IMG/VR virus record: IMGVR_UViG_3300010430_000301 | Span: 1 to 33,115 of that record | Strand: one strand, 5' to 3' | DNA from: a virus | DNA: 33,115 bases | Shown here: in pieces, positions 6,230-14,131 of the stretch | Numbering within the stretch: position 1 is the first letter of the stretch | Layout: every line of letters starts with the position of its first letter | The notes under the pieces: generated by a model | Told to the model about the DNA's origin: nothing | Databases searched by the model: none | What the model saw: only the letters and a program-made list of their open reading frames with translations | Position numbers and translations under genes: made by a program

Positions 6230-7709
6230 GCCTCAGCGCGGCGAGCGCCGGGTGACCGCCGAGGAAGTCGGCGAGCGCGCGGCGGAGCTGTTGGGCGGCG
6301 CCAGGCGCGGCGACAAGCTGACGAAGGCGCAGCGGGTGGAGCGCGGCCGGCGGGACATCCTGTGGTTCTGCCGCTACTACCTGGCCGAGAAATTCCCCAT
6401 CGAGCCGCCGGAGTTTCATCGCGAGGCGGTCGAGCTGGCGGCGGTGGAGCCGCGCTGTGCGTTTGCCGCTCCGCGCGAGCACGCGAAGTCGACCCTGATG
6501 AGCTTCGGGTTCGTGCTGCACCGGATCTGCTACGGGTTCAAGCGCCACATCGGCCTGCTGTGGGATACCGACTCGAACGCCAAGATCGCGGTGGACGACA
6601 TTCGGCAGGAGCTCGAGGAGAACGAGAAGCTCCGCGCGGACTTCGGCGACCTGATCGGCGACCGGAAGTGGACCGAGGCGGAGTTTGTGACCGCGACGGG
6701 CGCGAAGGTCTTTGGGCGCGGGCGCGGGAGCAAGCTGCGCGGCCTGAAGCATCGCGGCCTGCGTCCTGACCTGCTGGTCTGCGACGACCTGGAAGACGAG
6801 GACAGCGTGGACAGCCGCGATCAGCGCGACAAGACGAAGCGCTGGTTCGCGCGCACGGTGATCAACTCGATCGACAAGGACGACGGCCAGATCGTGGTGG
6901 TCGGGACGATCCTGCATCACGATGCACTGCTGCCGTGGCTGCTGAAGAAGCTCGGCTGGACGGCGCGGCTGTGGCGGGCGATCGAGGCGAGCGGCAAAGC
7001 GCTGTGGCCCGCGAAATGGTCGCTGGACGACCTCGAAAAGCGCAAGGCGGAGATCGGGACGCGGGCGTTCGCCCAGGAGTTCCTCAACGAGACGGCTGAC
7101 CAGGATGACCTGCTGTTCTCGCTCAACTGGTGGAAGACTTTCCAGGACGCGGATCTGAACGGGGTGCGGCTGGCGATAGCGGCGGCGGTGGATCCGGCGA
7201 TCGGGCAGAAGGCGAAGAACGACGAGACGGCCGTGGCCGTGGTGGGCGAGTCGGACGGGCGCTACTACGTGCTGAGTATCCGCATGGCGCGGCTGCGCTT
7301 TACCCGGCAGATTGAGCGCGTGCTGGATACGGCGATGGAGTGGCCGACGCTGGTGAAGTTCGGCGTGGAGTCGCAGGCGTACCAGGAAGCGCTGCGGGAG
7401 TCAGTGGTGGACGCTTCGGACAAACGGAACCTCCAGATCCCGTTTACCGAGATCACGCACCACTCGGACAAGATTCGCCGCATAGCGCGGCTGGCTCCGC
7501 TGGCGGAGAACGGCAAGATCCTGTGGCCGGGGGCTGGCTCGAAGTGCTGGTCGAAGGATGTGCCGCGGGCGCAAGAGCAGTTCGAGCAGTTGGGCCAGTC
7601 GTCGAGCCAGCATGACGACGGCGCGGACGCGATCGAGATGGCGATCGGGCTGCTGCGCGGCGTGGGCCACAGGCGCGGGCGGGTGCGGTTACTGCGGAGG
7701 GCGGCGTGA
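6219..7709 (+). CDS. Terminase large subunit
   Basis: 496 residues, the usual size. ATPase half: a Walker A-like loop APREHAKST at 84-92, and Walker B LLVCDD at 185-190 followed by LED. Nuclease half (RNase H fold): VDPA with D325, then GVESQA with E384, then HDDGADA with D466/D467/D470, which are the expected metal-binding acids. The enzyme drives DNA into the prohead and cuts the packaged DNA. In Mu-type phages packaging is headful and starts near the left phage end, leaving variable host DNA at the right. The TTG start sits within the previous gene; no ATG alternative keeps the basic N-terminus. GTGA-type overlap with the portal gene. Confidence 0.95.
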   Translation: MARKPQRGERRVTAEEVGERAAELLGGARRGDKLTKAQRVERGRRDILWFCRYYLAEKFPIEPPEFHREAVELAAVEPRCAFAAPREHAKSTLMSFGFVLHRICYGFKRHIGLLWDTDSNAKIAVDDIRQELEENEKLRADFGDLIGDRKWTEAEFVTATGAKVFGRGRGSKLRGLKHRGLRPDLLVCDDLEDEDSVDSRDQRDKTKRWFARTVINSIDKDDGQIVVVGTILHHDALLPWLLKKLGWTARLWRAIEASGKALWPAKWSLDDLEKRKAEIGTRAFAQEFLNETADQDDLLFSLNWWKTFQDADLNGVRLAIAAAVDPAIGQKAKNDETAVAVVGESDGRYYVLSIRMARLRFTRQIERVLDTAMEWPTLVKFGVESQAYQEALRESVVDASDKRNLQIPFTEITHHSDKIRRIARLAPLAENGKILWPGAGSKCWSKDVPRAQEQFEQLGQSSSQHDDGADAIEMAIGLLRGVGHRRGRVRLLRRAA

Positions 7710-9142
7710 GCAAGACGAAACGAGGAACGGGAAAGATGCTGACCACGGGGCTGGTGCGCAAGTCGCTCAACTCCGGGCCGCTGCTCGTGGGAGCTGCGCA
7801 GCTCTCGGAGCTGGCGCAGGTGCTGAAGGCCGCCGAGACGGGCGAGGCCGCGGGCTCCGACAAGCTGGTGGAACAGTTCGGCGAGCAGGTCGACGGCGTG
7901 GACTGCGCGCGGCGGCCGTTCGATATGGCGCTGTTTGCGTTCGCCCTGACCGCGAACACCTGGAACGCGCGGGCGGTGGAAGTGAAGGCCGGCGATGTGG
8001 CCGGGCGCTCGTGGGTGGTGGGCGGACCGGAGGGAACGAGCGAGAAACAGAAAGAGGATGTCGCGCAGCAGCTCCGGCGGTCGTTCGGGCGGCAGAGCTT
8101 TGGCGACGGGTTGCAGTGCATCTGGCAGGACTACGCGGGCTTGGGGAACGGCTACCTGGAGCTGATCCCGAGCAAGAAGGGCGACAAGACGGCGGCGCTG
8201 GCGCATCTGCCGGCGGCGCAGATGTACGTGCGCCTGGACGGCCTCGGGTTCGTGCAGCGCTTGGGGGTGCGGACGGCGCACTTCCGCAACGCTTGGGCCG
8301 ACCCGAAGGCCTTCGATGCGCTCGAAGCCGGCGATCCGCTGCGCGAAGCGACCAACCAGGCTATGCACTTCCCGCGCTATTCGCCGCTGAGCCCGTTCTA
8401 CGGCGTGCCCGCCGTGCTGCCGGCGTTCCCGGCGATCGCGCTGAGCGCGTTGGTGAGCGAGTTCAACCAGTCGTTCTTCAGCAACTCCGCGATCCCCGAC
8501 TACGCCGTGCTGCTGGAGGGCGATTGGGCGGAGGAGACGCAGGAGCTGATCGAGGTCTTCTTCCGAGAGCACCTGAAAGGCCAGGCGCACAAGACGCTGG
8601 TGATGGAGCAACCGACCGGCGGGAAGGTCGAGTTCAAGCGGCTGACCAGCGACGAGACGAAGGAAGGCGGGTTCCGTGAGCTGCGCAAGGACACCCGCGA
8701 CGAGATTCTGCAAGCGCACGGCGTGCCTCCGGTGCGCGTGGGCGTGGTGGAGACCGGGGCGCTGGGCGGCAACGTCGGCTCCGAGCAGCTCAAGACCTAC
8801 GTGGAGTCGATCGTACTGCCCGGCCGGGAGACGCTGGAGACGGCGCTGACCGAAGTGCTCACCCGCATGGGCCACGAGGGTCTGTGGTTCGAGTTCGAGC
8901 CGTTCGACATCGAGGACGAGCTGGCGAACGCCAAGGTGGACGCGATCTACGAAAAGATCGGCGTGAAGAGCGCGGAAGAGATCCGCGTGGAGCGCTTCCC
9001 GGAGCTGGGCGTGCTGGGCGAAGAGGGCGAGCCGGACGATGAGCCGCCGGCGGCGGAAGAGGACGGCGACCTGGGGAAGCTGGAGAAGAGCGTGGCCGGG
9101 TTGCAGACGGTGATGCAGAAGCTGCTGGAGCGTGAGCCGTGA
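7706..9142 (+). CDS. Portal protein (PBSX/HK97-like)
   Basis: 478 residues from a GTG overlapping the terminase stop. Typical portal landmarks: a YSPLSPFYGVPAVLPAF motif (about 225-240), SEFNQSFFSNSAIPDYAVLL, GQAHKTLVMEQP (about 292), and a helix-rich C-terminus ending in an acidic stretch (about 435-455) and a coiled coil (about 458-476). The dodecameric portal sits at one head vertex, is the DNA channel and the terminase docking site. The Y-G-V-P motif points to the PBSX-type branch, matching the XkdF-like protease downstream. GTGA overlap with the F-like gene. Confidence 0.92.
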   Translation: MSKTKRGTGKMLTTGLVRKSLNSGPLLVGAAQLSELAQVLKAAETGEAAGSDKLVEQFGEQVDGVDCARRPFDMALFAFALTANTWNARAVEVKAGDVAGRSWVVGGPEGTSEKQKEDVAQQLRRSFGRQSFGDGLQCIWQDYAGLGNGYLELIPSKKGDKTAALAHLPAAQMYVRLDGLGFVQRLGVRTAHFRNAWADPKAFDALEAGDPLREATNQAMHFPRYSPLSPFYGVPAVLPAFPAIALSALVSEFNQSFFSNSAIPDYAVLLEGDWAEETQELIEVFFREHLKGQAHKTLVMEQPTGGKVEFKRLTSDETKEGGFRELRKDTRDEILQAHGVPPVRVGVVETGALGGNVGSEQLKTYVESIVLPGRETLETALTEVLTRMGHEGLWFEFEPFDIEDELANAKVDAIYEKIGVKSAEEIRVERFPELGVLGEEGEPDDEPPAAEEDGDLGKLEKSVAGLQTVMQKLLEREP

Positions 9143-10143
9143 GCGCGCCCGCCGTCAACGACCAAGTGGCCGCCGCGGCCCGTCAAGTCTTCCACGAGAC
9201 GGCCGCCGTGCTGCGCAAGGCGCGCGCCGATCGCCGCTTCGACCGCGAGGCCGCCTCGGTCCCGATGGCGACCGACGTGACGAACGCCTGGCTGGAAGGC
9301 AACCGCGCGCTGGCGTTGCACCTGGAGCAACAGAACGGCTTCGAGCGCATCGCCGAGCTGGCAGCCGCCGAGAGCGGCGCGGTGGAGAAAGCCTACGGTG
9401 AAGTTGCTGCTGTGTTTTACATTCGCGCCGGGCATTTGGTCGTCGAGAAGCCGGTCGAGAAGAGCCTCGGCGACGCCGCGCAGGAGCTGATCCGGGCGCT
9501 GCTGGAAGGTTTCGACTGGTTTGGCGAGCTGCCGGCGAAGGCCAAGACGATCGTCTCGACGCACTTGCCGCAGACCTTTGACGACGCGGGCTCGTTCACC
9601 CTGGGGCAGCTCGGCTTCGCCGACGTGAGCTTCGAGCTGCGCGACCCGGTTCTGCGGCAAGCGCTGCTGGACCGCGCCGAGGCCGTGGTCTTTAGCGGGC
9701 GCGGCTACATCGAGCGGGTGATGGGGACGATCACGCGGCGCTTCTTCGATCGCGGCGAGGTTCCGTTGAACACGGAGTTCCTGGAGGAGATCGCCGAGCA
9801 GATGGACGACGCCGCGCTGCACGAAGCCCGGCGCCTGGCTCTGACGGAGACCGGCATCGCCAGCCAACGCGCCCAGCGCGAGACGATGCGGCGCAACGGC
9901 GTCCCGCGCAAGAGCTGGCAGACGTTCGAGGACGAGCAGGTGCGCGACAGCCATGAAGTGCTGCACGGGCGCACGATCGGCATCGACGAGAAGTTCGACG
10001 TGAACGGCTCGCCGGGCGACGGACCGCTGGACGAGACGCTGCCGGCGGAGGAGATTATCCACTGCCGCTGCTGGCTGACGGCGGCGTTTGACGACGACTT
10101 CGAGATTCAGCCTGAGCTGGCCTGGCGAGGTGAGGAACGATGA
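9139..10143 (+). CDS. Mu F-like minor head protein (head morphogenesis)
   Basis: 334 residues from a GTG overlapping the portal stop. The C-terminal 80 residues carry the Mu F/SPP1 gp7 domain: a motif with EDEQVRDSHEVLHGRTI (about 262-280), an acidic/glycine loop, then EEIIHCRCWLTA (about 303-314). Upstream is a helical N-terminal region of unknown fold. F-type proteins are few per virion, bind the portal, and help DNA entry or head assembly. The gene precedes the unexpected signal-peptide genes; it ends in an ATGA overlap with the first of them. Confidence 0.9.
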   Translation: MSAPAVNDQVAAAARQVFHETAAVLRKARADRRFDREAASVPMATDVTNAWLEGNRALALHLEQQNGFERIAELAAAESGAVEKAYGEVAAVFYIRAGHLVVEKPVEKSLGDAAQELIRALLEGFDWFGELPAKAKTIVSTHLPQTFDDAGSFTLGQLGFADVSFELRDPVLRQALLDRAEAVVFSGRGYIERVMGTITRRFFDRGEVPLNTEFLEEIAEQMDDAALHEARRLALTETGIASQRAQRETMRRNGVPRKSWQTFEDEQVRDSHEVLHGRTIGIDEKFDVNGSPGDGPLDETLPAEEIIHCRCWLTAAFDDDFEIQPELAWRGEER

Positions 10144-12830
10144 GAACCCCTTGTTTTGCGGACCGGACCGCCTTGGACCGCTGTATTCGCGTCCTGTGCC
10201 TACTTCTGGCGGCTGCGTCGGCGCAGGCCACGACGGTGACGGGCGATATTGCCGATGCGTTCGGGGCTCCGGTGTCGGGCGACCTGATCGTGAGCTGGCA
10301 GACGTTCGTGGCGCCGACGGGGCAGTTGGTGGCGCGCGGGACGAAGACGGTGCGGCTGGCGAGCGGCGCTTTCGCGATTGAGCTATACCCCAACGAGGGC
10401 GCCACGCCGAGCGGAACGTTCTACACGGTGCGGATCTCGGCCGGGCAGATCAACGCCGTGGAGACGTGGGTGGTGCCGGATTCGGTGACGCCGGTGGATG
10501 TGGCGACGGTGCGGGTGGTGATTCCGCCGACGCCCTCGGCGCTGATCAACCTGAGCCAGGTGCCCGCGCTGCCGGCCAGCCAGATCACGAGCGGCGTGCT
10601 GGCGGCGGCGCGGCTGGGCTCGGGCGCGGCGGACGCGACGACGTTTCTGCGGGGAGATCAGGTGTGGGCGGTTCCGCCGGGCGGCGCCTGGGGCGACCTG
10701 ACGGGCGTGCCGACGGAGTTCCCCCCGGAAGCGCATGCGGCCTCGCACCAGGACGGCGGCGCGGATGAGCTGGCGATCGCCTGGGCGCAGCTCACCGGCG
10801 TCCCGGCGGCCTTCACGCCGAGCGCGCATGCGGCCTCGCATGGCGCGGGGCAGGCTGACGCGGTGACGATCGAGGAGTCGCAGATCTCGGACCTGAACCA
10901 CTTTGACGGGGCTTACGGCTCGCTGAGCGGCGTACCGTCGACTTTCCCGCCGTCGGCGCATAGCCCCGCGGCGCATGCGGCCTCGCATCAGGATGGCGGC
11001 GCGGATGAGCTGGCGATCGCCTGGGCGCAGCTCACCGGGGTTCCGGCTGCGTTCGCTCCGAGCGCGCATGCGGCCTCGCATGGCGCGGGGCAGGCTGACG
11101 CGGTGACGATCGAGGAGTCGCAGATCTCGGACTTGGCGCACTTTGACGGGGCTTACGGCTCGCTGTCGGGCGTCCCGGCGACCTTCCCGCCGGCGGCGCA
11201 TAGCCCCGCGGCGCACGCGGCCTCGCATCAGGACGGCGGCGCGGACGAGCTGGCGCTGGACGCCTCGCAGGTGACCACCGGGCAGCTCGCCATGGCAAGG
11301 CTCGCCAGCGGAACGCCCGACGGCACGAAGTTCGTGAGGGACGACGGCACGCTCGCCGTTCCGGCCGGCGGCGGCGGTGCGAGCGAGCTGTCTGATTTGA
11401 GCGATGTGGACCCGGCCGGAGCGAGCGACGGCGACATCTTGCGCAAGAGCGGCGCGGAGTGGGTGGCCGAGGCGTTGCTGGCGGCGATTGGCGCGGACCT
11501 GACGGACGGGCGGGTGCCCTACACGGCGGGCGGCTTGCTGGCCGACAGCGCCGGCTTTGCCTTTGACGGCTCCTATGTGACTGTTCCCGCGCTCCAGATT
11601 GGGTCCAGCGCGGTGCGGTGCACGGCGAGCGCCGGCGTGTTGACCTGCACCGACCCGACGCCAACAAGTGGAGATTTCGGGCTGATCCTCAGAAGCGGCG
11701 ATGCCGAGACCGTCGACTTGTTGAGCTTGGAGGACAGCAGCGGGACGCAGCGATTTCGGGTCGACGTGGGGAACAATGAATCGACCGTCTACGCGAACAC
11801 GTATCGGAACTCCCCTGGCAACTTCTACCTGGGAGCCTATCGCGGGTTTGTGCTGGGCGACAGCTATGAGTTGACCTGGAGCACCGCATCCAACAACGCC
11901 CACTATGGCGCTACGGATATTGGGCTTGGGCGGTTGTCCGCAGGAGTGTTGCAGTGCAACGACGGCGACCGGACTTCGCCCAGCTACTGCACTGCGTTCG
12001 ACGCCGGCGGCTACCGAGTCAGTGGCGCCGCGCTGAACTTCTCGCACCTGGCCGGCAACATTGCGAACGGACAGACGCCCGAATCGGCGGTGACGCAATA
12101 CGAGGGAGCGTTGGCGATCGCCTGGGCGCAGCTCACGGGCGTGCCGTCCACCTTCCCCCCGGATGCGCACAGCCCCGCGGCCCACGCAGCCTCGCACCAG
12201 GACGGCGGATCGGATGAAGCGGCCCTTGACGCCTCGCAAATCACCACCGGGCAGCTCGCCATGGCAAGGCTCGCCAGCGGAACGCCCGACGGCAGCAAGT
12301 TCATCCGGGACGACGGCACGCTCGCCGTCCCGGCCGGCGGCGCGGTCGACTCCGTCTTCAGCCGCACGGGCGCGGTGGTCGCCGCCGCCGGCGACTACGA
12401 CGCCGACCAGGTCGATTTCACCCCGGCCGGCTCGATCTCCGCGACCGACCTCCAGGCCGCGATCGAGGAGCTCGACGCCGAGAAAGGCCCGGCGCTCGTC
12501 GCCAAGGACGTGCTCTCCGGCCCGGTGGTCTCCGGGGAGTTGGCCGCCTACGCCGACCAGCTCGTGGAGGGCTCGGCCGGGACGATCACATCCATCCGCT
12601 GTCAGACGGCCACGGGAACCTTCAAGCTCGACGTCTATGTCTCCGACGACCTGGAGGGCACGACGCAGGCCGCCGCGCACACGCAGATCACCTGCGACGA
12701 CGACGGCGAGGTCGTCACTTCCCTTAGCGGAGACGACAGCGTGGCTTCCGGCGAGTGGGTGCGCATCGTGCCCTCGGACGAGGCGGGCGGCTTTGATACG
12801 GGCTCGTTCCAGGTGGTGGCGGCGCTGTGA
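10140..12830 (+). CDS. Secreted-type tandem-repeat fibre protein
   Basis: 896 residues; the ATG overlaps the previous stop (ATGA), which supports this start. N-terminal signal peptide: basic residues, then RVLCLLLAAASAQA with an A-x-A site near residue 30. Next is a beta domain (about 31-125). Residues about 198-380 are exact-period 80-residue repeats with HAASHQDGGADEL, AIAWAQLTGVP and ISDL-HFDGAYGSLSGVP motifs, as seen in phage tail fibres. A middle region (about 410-655) is different and less repetitive, and the AHAASHQDGG / MARLASGTPDG module then returns. A typical fibre motif, VFSRTGAVVAAAGDYDADQV, is at about 738-757. After the signal there are six cysteines, compatible with disulfides. 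Virion fibres do not normally have signal peptides, so whether this is a virion part or an exported cell protein is open. Confidence 0.8.
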   Translation: MRTPCFADRTALDRCIRVLCLLLAAASAQATTVTGDIADAFGAPVSGDLIVSWQTFVAPTGQLVARGTKTVRLASGAFAIELYPNEGATPSGTFYTVRISAGQINAVETWVVPDSVTPVDVATVRVVIPPTPSALINLSQVPALPASQITSGVLAAARLGSGAADATTFLRGDQVWAVPPGGAWGDLTGVPTEFPPEAHAASHQDGGADELAIAWAQLTGVPAAFTPSAHAASHGAGQADAVTIEESQISDLNHFDGAYGSLSGVPSTFPPSAHSPAAHAASHQDGGADELAIAWAQLTGVPAAFAPSAHAASHGAGQADAVTIEESQISDLAHFDGAYGSLSGVPATFPPAAHSPAAHAASHQDGGADELALDASQVTTGQLAMARLASGTPDGTKFVRDDGTLAVPAGGGGASELSDLSDVDPAGASDGDILRKSGAEWVAEALLAAIGADLTDGRVPYTAGGLLADSAGFAFDGSYVTVPALQIGSSAVRCTASAGVLTCTDPTPTSGDFGLILRSGDAETVDLLSLEDSSGTQRFRVDVGNNESTVYANTYRNSPGNFYLGAYRGFVLGDSYELTWSTASNNAHYGATDIGLGRLSAGVLQCNDGDRTSPSYCTAFDAGGYRVSGAALNFSHLAGNIANGQTPESAVTQYEGALAIAWAQLTGVPSTFPPDAHSPAAHAASHQDGGSDEAALDASQITTGQLAMARLASGTPDGSKFIRDDGTLAVPAGGAVDSVFSRTGAVVAAAGDYDADQVDFTPAGSISATDLQAAIEELDAEKGPALVAKDVLSGPVVSGELAAYADQLVEGSAGTITSIRCQTATGTFKLDVYVSDDLEGTTQAAAHTQITCDDDGEVVTSLSGDDSVASGEWVRIVPSDEAGGFDTGSFQVVAAL
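10731..11210 (+). repeat. Two 240-nt tandem repeats in the fibre gene
   Basis: Units at 10731-10970 and 10971-11210, with a partial third from 11211. Period is exactly 240 nt (80 codons) and units begin GCGCATGCGGCCTCGCA. DNA identity is very high, even at silent positions, over stretches such as 10841-10896 against 11081-11136, so duplication is recent or kept alike by gene conversion. Confidence 0.9.
11196..11371 (+). repeat. Direct repeat A of a 176-nt module
   Basis: Matches 12165-12340 at equal length. Shared protein motifs are PAAHAASHQDGG and GQLAMARLASGTPDG. The two copies flank an unrelated segment of about 790 nt (11372-12164), as would be left by a module swap or insertion between repeats. 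Confidence 0.85.
12165..12340 (+). repeat. Direct repeat B of a 176-nt module
   Basis: Second copy of the module at 11196-11371. It is preceded by another copy of the AIAWAQLTGVP motif (around 12115-12145), so the matched block on this side is larger than 176 nt in protein terms. Confidence 0.85.
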
Positions 12831-14131
12831 TCTTGCGCCTCGCCATTCTGGCTCTGCTGGCGGCGACGGCTTCCGCCCAGCTCGCCGACTGCCCGGCGGT
12901 CGCTTCCGTCAGCGGCTTCGAGCAGGGCTTCTCGCTCGACGTGCCGGCGTCGCTGGTCGACGCCGACGTCTCCGCCGCGCAGGTCGTCCTCACCACGCGC
13001 ACGGGAACCAGCCGCGCCGCGATCGTCACAGCCCTCGACGCCCTCGCCTCCGACGCCAACCCGGAGCGGCGCGTCAAGCTGCTCGACACTGCCGGATCGG
13101 CGATCGCGTTCTGCCGCAGCTCGATCACGGTGAACAGCTCGAGCGAGTTGACGATGGGCTTCAAGCTCGACCTGGACGCAGACGACGGAGGCCGCGCCTG
13201 CCTCTACATCGACACTGATCAGAGCGAGTCGAGCGACCTGAGCGACTGCTCGACGTCCGGCGGCTACAGCGGCTGGGCCTTCTTCCACCTGGGCGGCAAC
13301 CTCACCGACCTTTCCGGCAACTCGCGCACGCTGACCGCCCCGTCCGATACGCCGTCGACAGGGACCGACGGCCCGCTCGGGCATTCGGCAGTGATCGACT
13401 CGGCCGGGTCGGAGGCCTACTACGAGGTTTCGAGCTCGGGCGGCAGCGGCGTGCTCGACTCGGCGCAGTTCACGGTGTTCTTTGCAGGCGCCGGCGACAA
13501 CGGCACGGCCAACGCCGGCAACAACAACCTGATTTGGCGCGACCCGGCCGACCAGAACACCACGCTCTCGCTGCGCTGGAACGGCGGCTCGTCGGTCTGG
13601 GGCCATATGGTGCAGCCGCGGCAGGGCGTATCGTCCGGCTGGACGGAGTTCGGGCCGATCGACGCCGCAACGGACTTCGCCGTGGTCTGCGTGCGCGAGA
13701 GCAATGTCGAGATGCGCTGCTTTCGCGCGGGCGCGGGCTTGGTGGAGACCAAGCCGCTGGTATCGACCACAGTCACTGCGTCGACGAGCAACTTCTTCAT
13801 CGGCTCCGACAACGCGGGCAACACCTGGGACGGTGAATTCCACGCCGTCGGCTTCACCACGGCGGCGGCATGGACGGCGGCTCGGGCGAAGGTGTTGAGC
13901 GAGATCGCGATCGACCAGGACGACTGGACGGTGACGGCGCTGTCGACCGCATCTCCCACTCGCCGCTTCGCGCGCCGCCGGGTAGTGTATCTGCCGGCTT
14001 GGGTGGCGGTGGCGGCGGCCTCTTGCGGGCCCGGTGAGATCCAGAGCGGCATCGCCTGCATCCCCGACGCCGGCGGCGAAGAGTCGAGCGTGGGCGCGAT
14101 GGACATCTTGACCGGAGGCCTTTTCCAGTGA
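12827..14131 (+). CDS. Secreted-type protein with lectin/LamG-like fold
   Basis: 434 residues from a GTG overlapping the previous stop. A classical signal peptide, MILRLAILALLAATASAQ, has its cleavage site after A-S-A. The middle (about 140-365) has the strand and motif pattern of a concanavalin/LamG-like jelly roll: GWAFFHLGGNLTDLSGN, then LDSAQFTVFFAGAGDN, then TSNFFIGSDNAGNTWDGEFH. Such domains bind glycans or proteins. The C-terminus has RRFARRRVVYLPAWVAVAAA, which may be a membrane segment or a strand, then CGPGEIQSGIACIP. The call is from the fold pattern only. GTGA overlap with the next gene. It may decorate the virion or act as an exported adhesin. Confidence 0.72.
   Translation: MILRLAILALLAATASAQLADCPAVASVSGFEQGFSLDVPASLVDADVSAAQVVLTTRTGTSRAAIVTALDALASDANPERRVKLLDTAGSAIAFCRSSITVNSSSELTMGFKLDLDADDGGRACLYIDTDQSESSDLSDCSTSGGYSGWAFFHLGGNLTDLSGNSRTLTAPSDTPSTGTDGPLGHSAVIDSAGSEAYYEVSSSGGSGVLDSAQFTVFFAGAGDNGTANAGNNNLIWRDPADQNTTLSLRWNGGSSVWGHMVQPRQGVSSGWTEFGPIDAATDFAVVCVRESNVEMRCFRAGAGLVETKPLVSTTVTASTSNFFIGSDNAGNTWDGEFHAVGFTTAAAWTAARAKVLSEIAIDQDDWTVTALSTASPTRRFARRRVVYLPAWVAVAAASCGPGEIQSGIACIPDAGGEESSVGAMDILTGGLFQ

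Noticed and set aside
10731-11210. CRISPR array
   Set aside because: The repeats are 240-nt, in frame and encode fibre repeats; there are no spacers.
10383-12680. Long minus-strand frame of 765 codons opposite the fibre gene
   Set aside because: High GC with strong codon bias makes long antisense frames. The composition is Arg/Gly/Val-rich, there is no family pattern and the + strand gene has clear domains. The same applies to 13420-15744, 18483-20234, 24246-26288 and 29117-32260.
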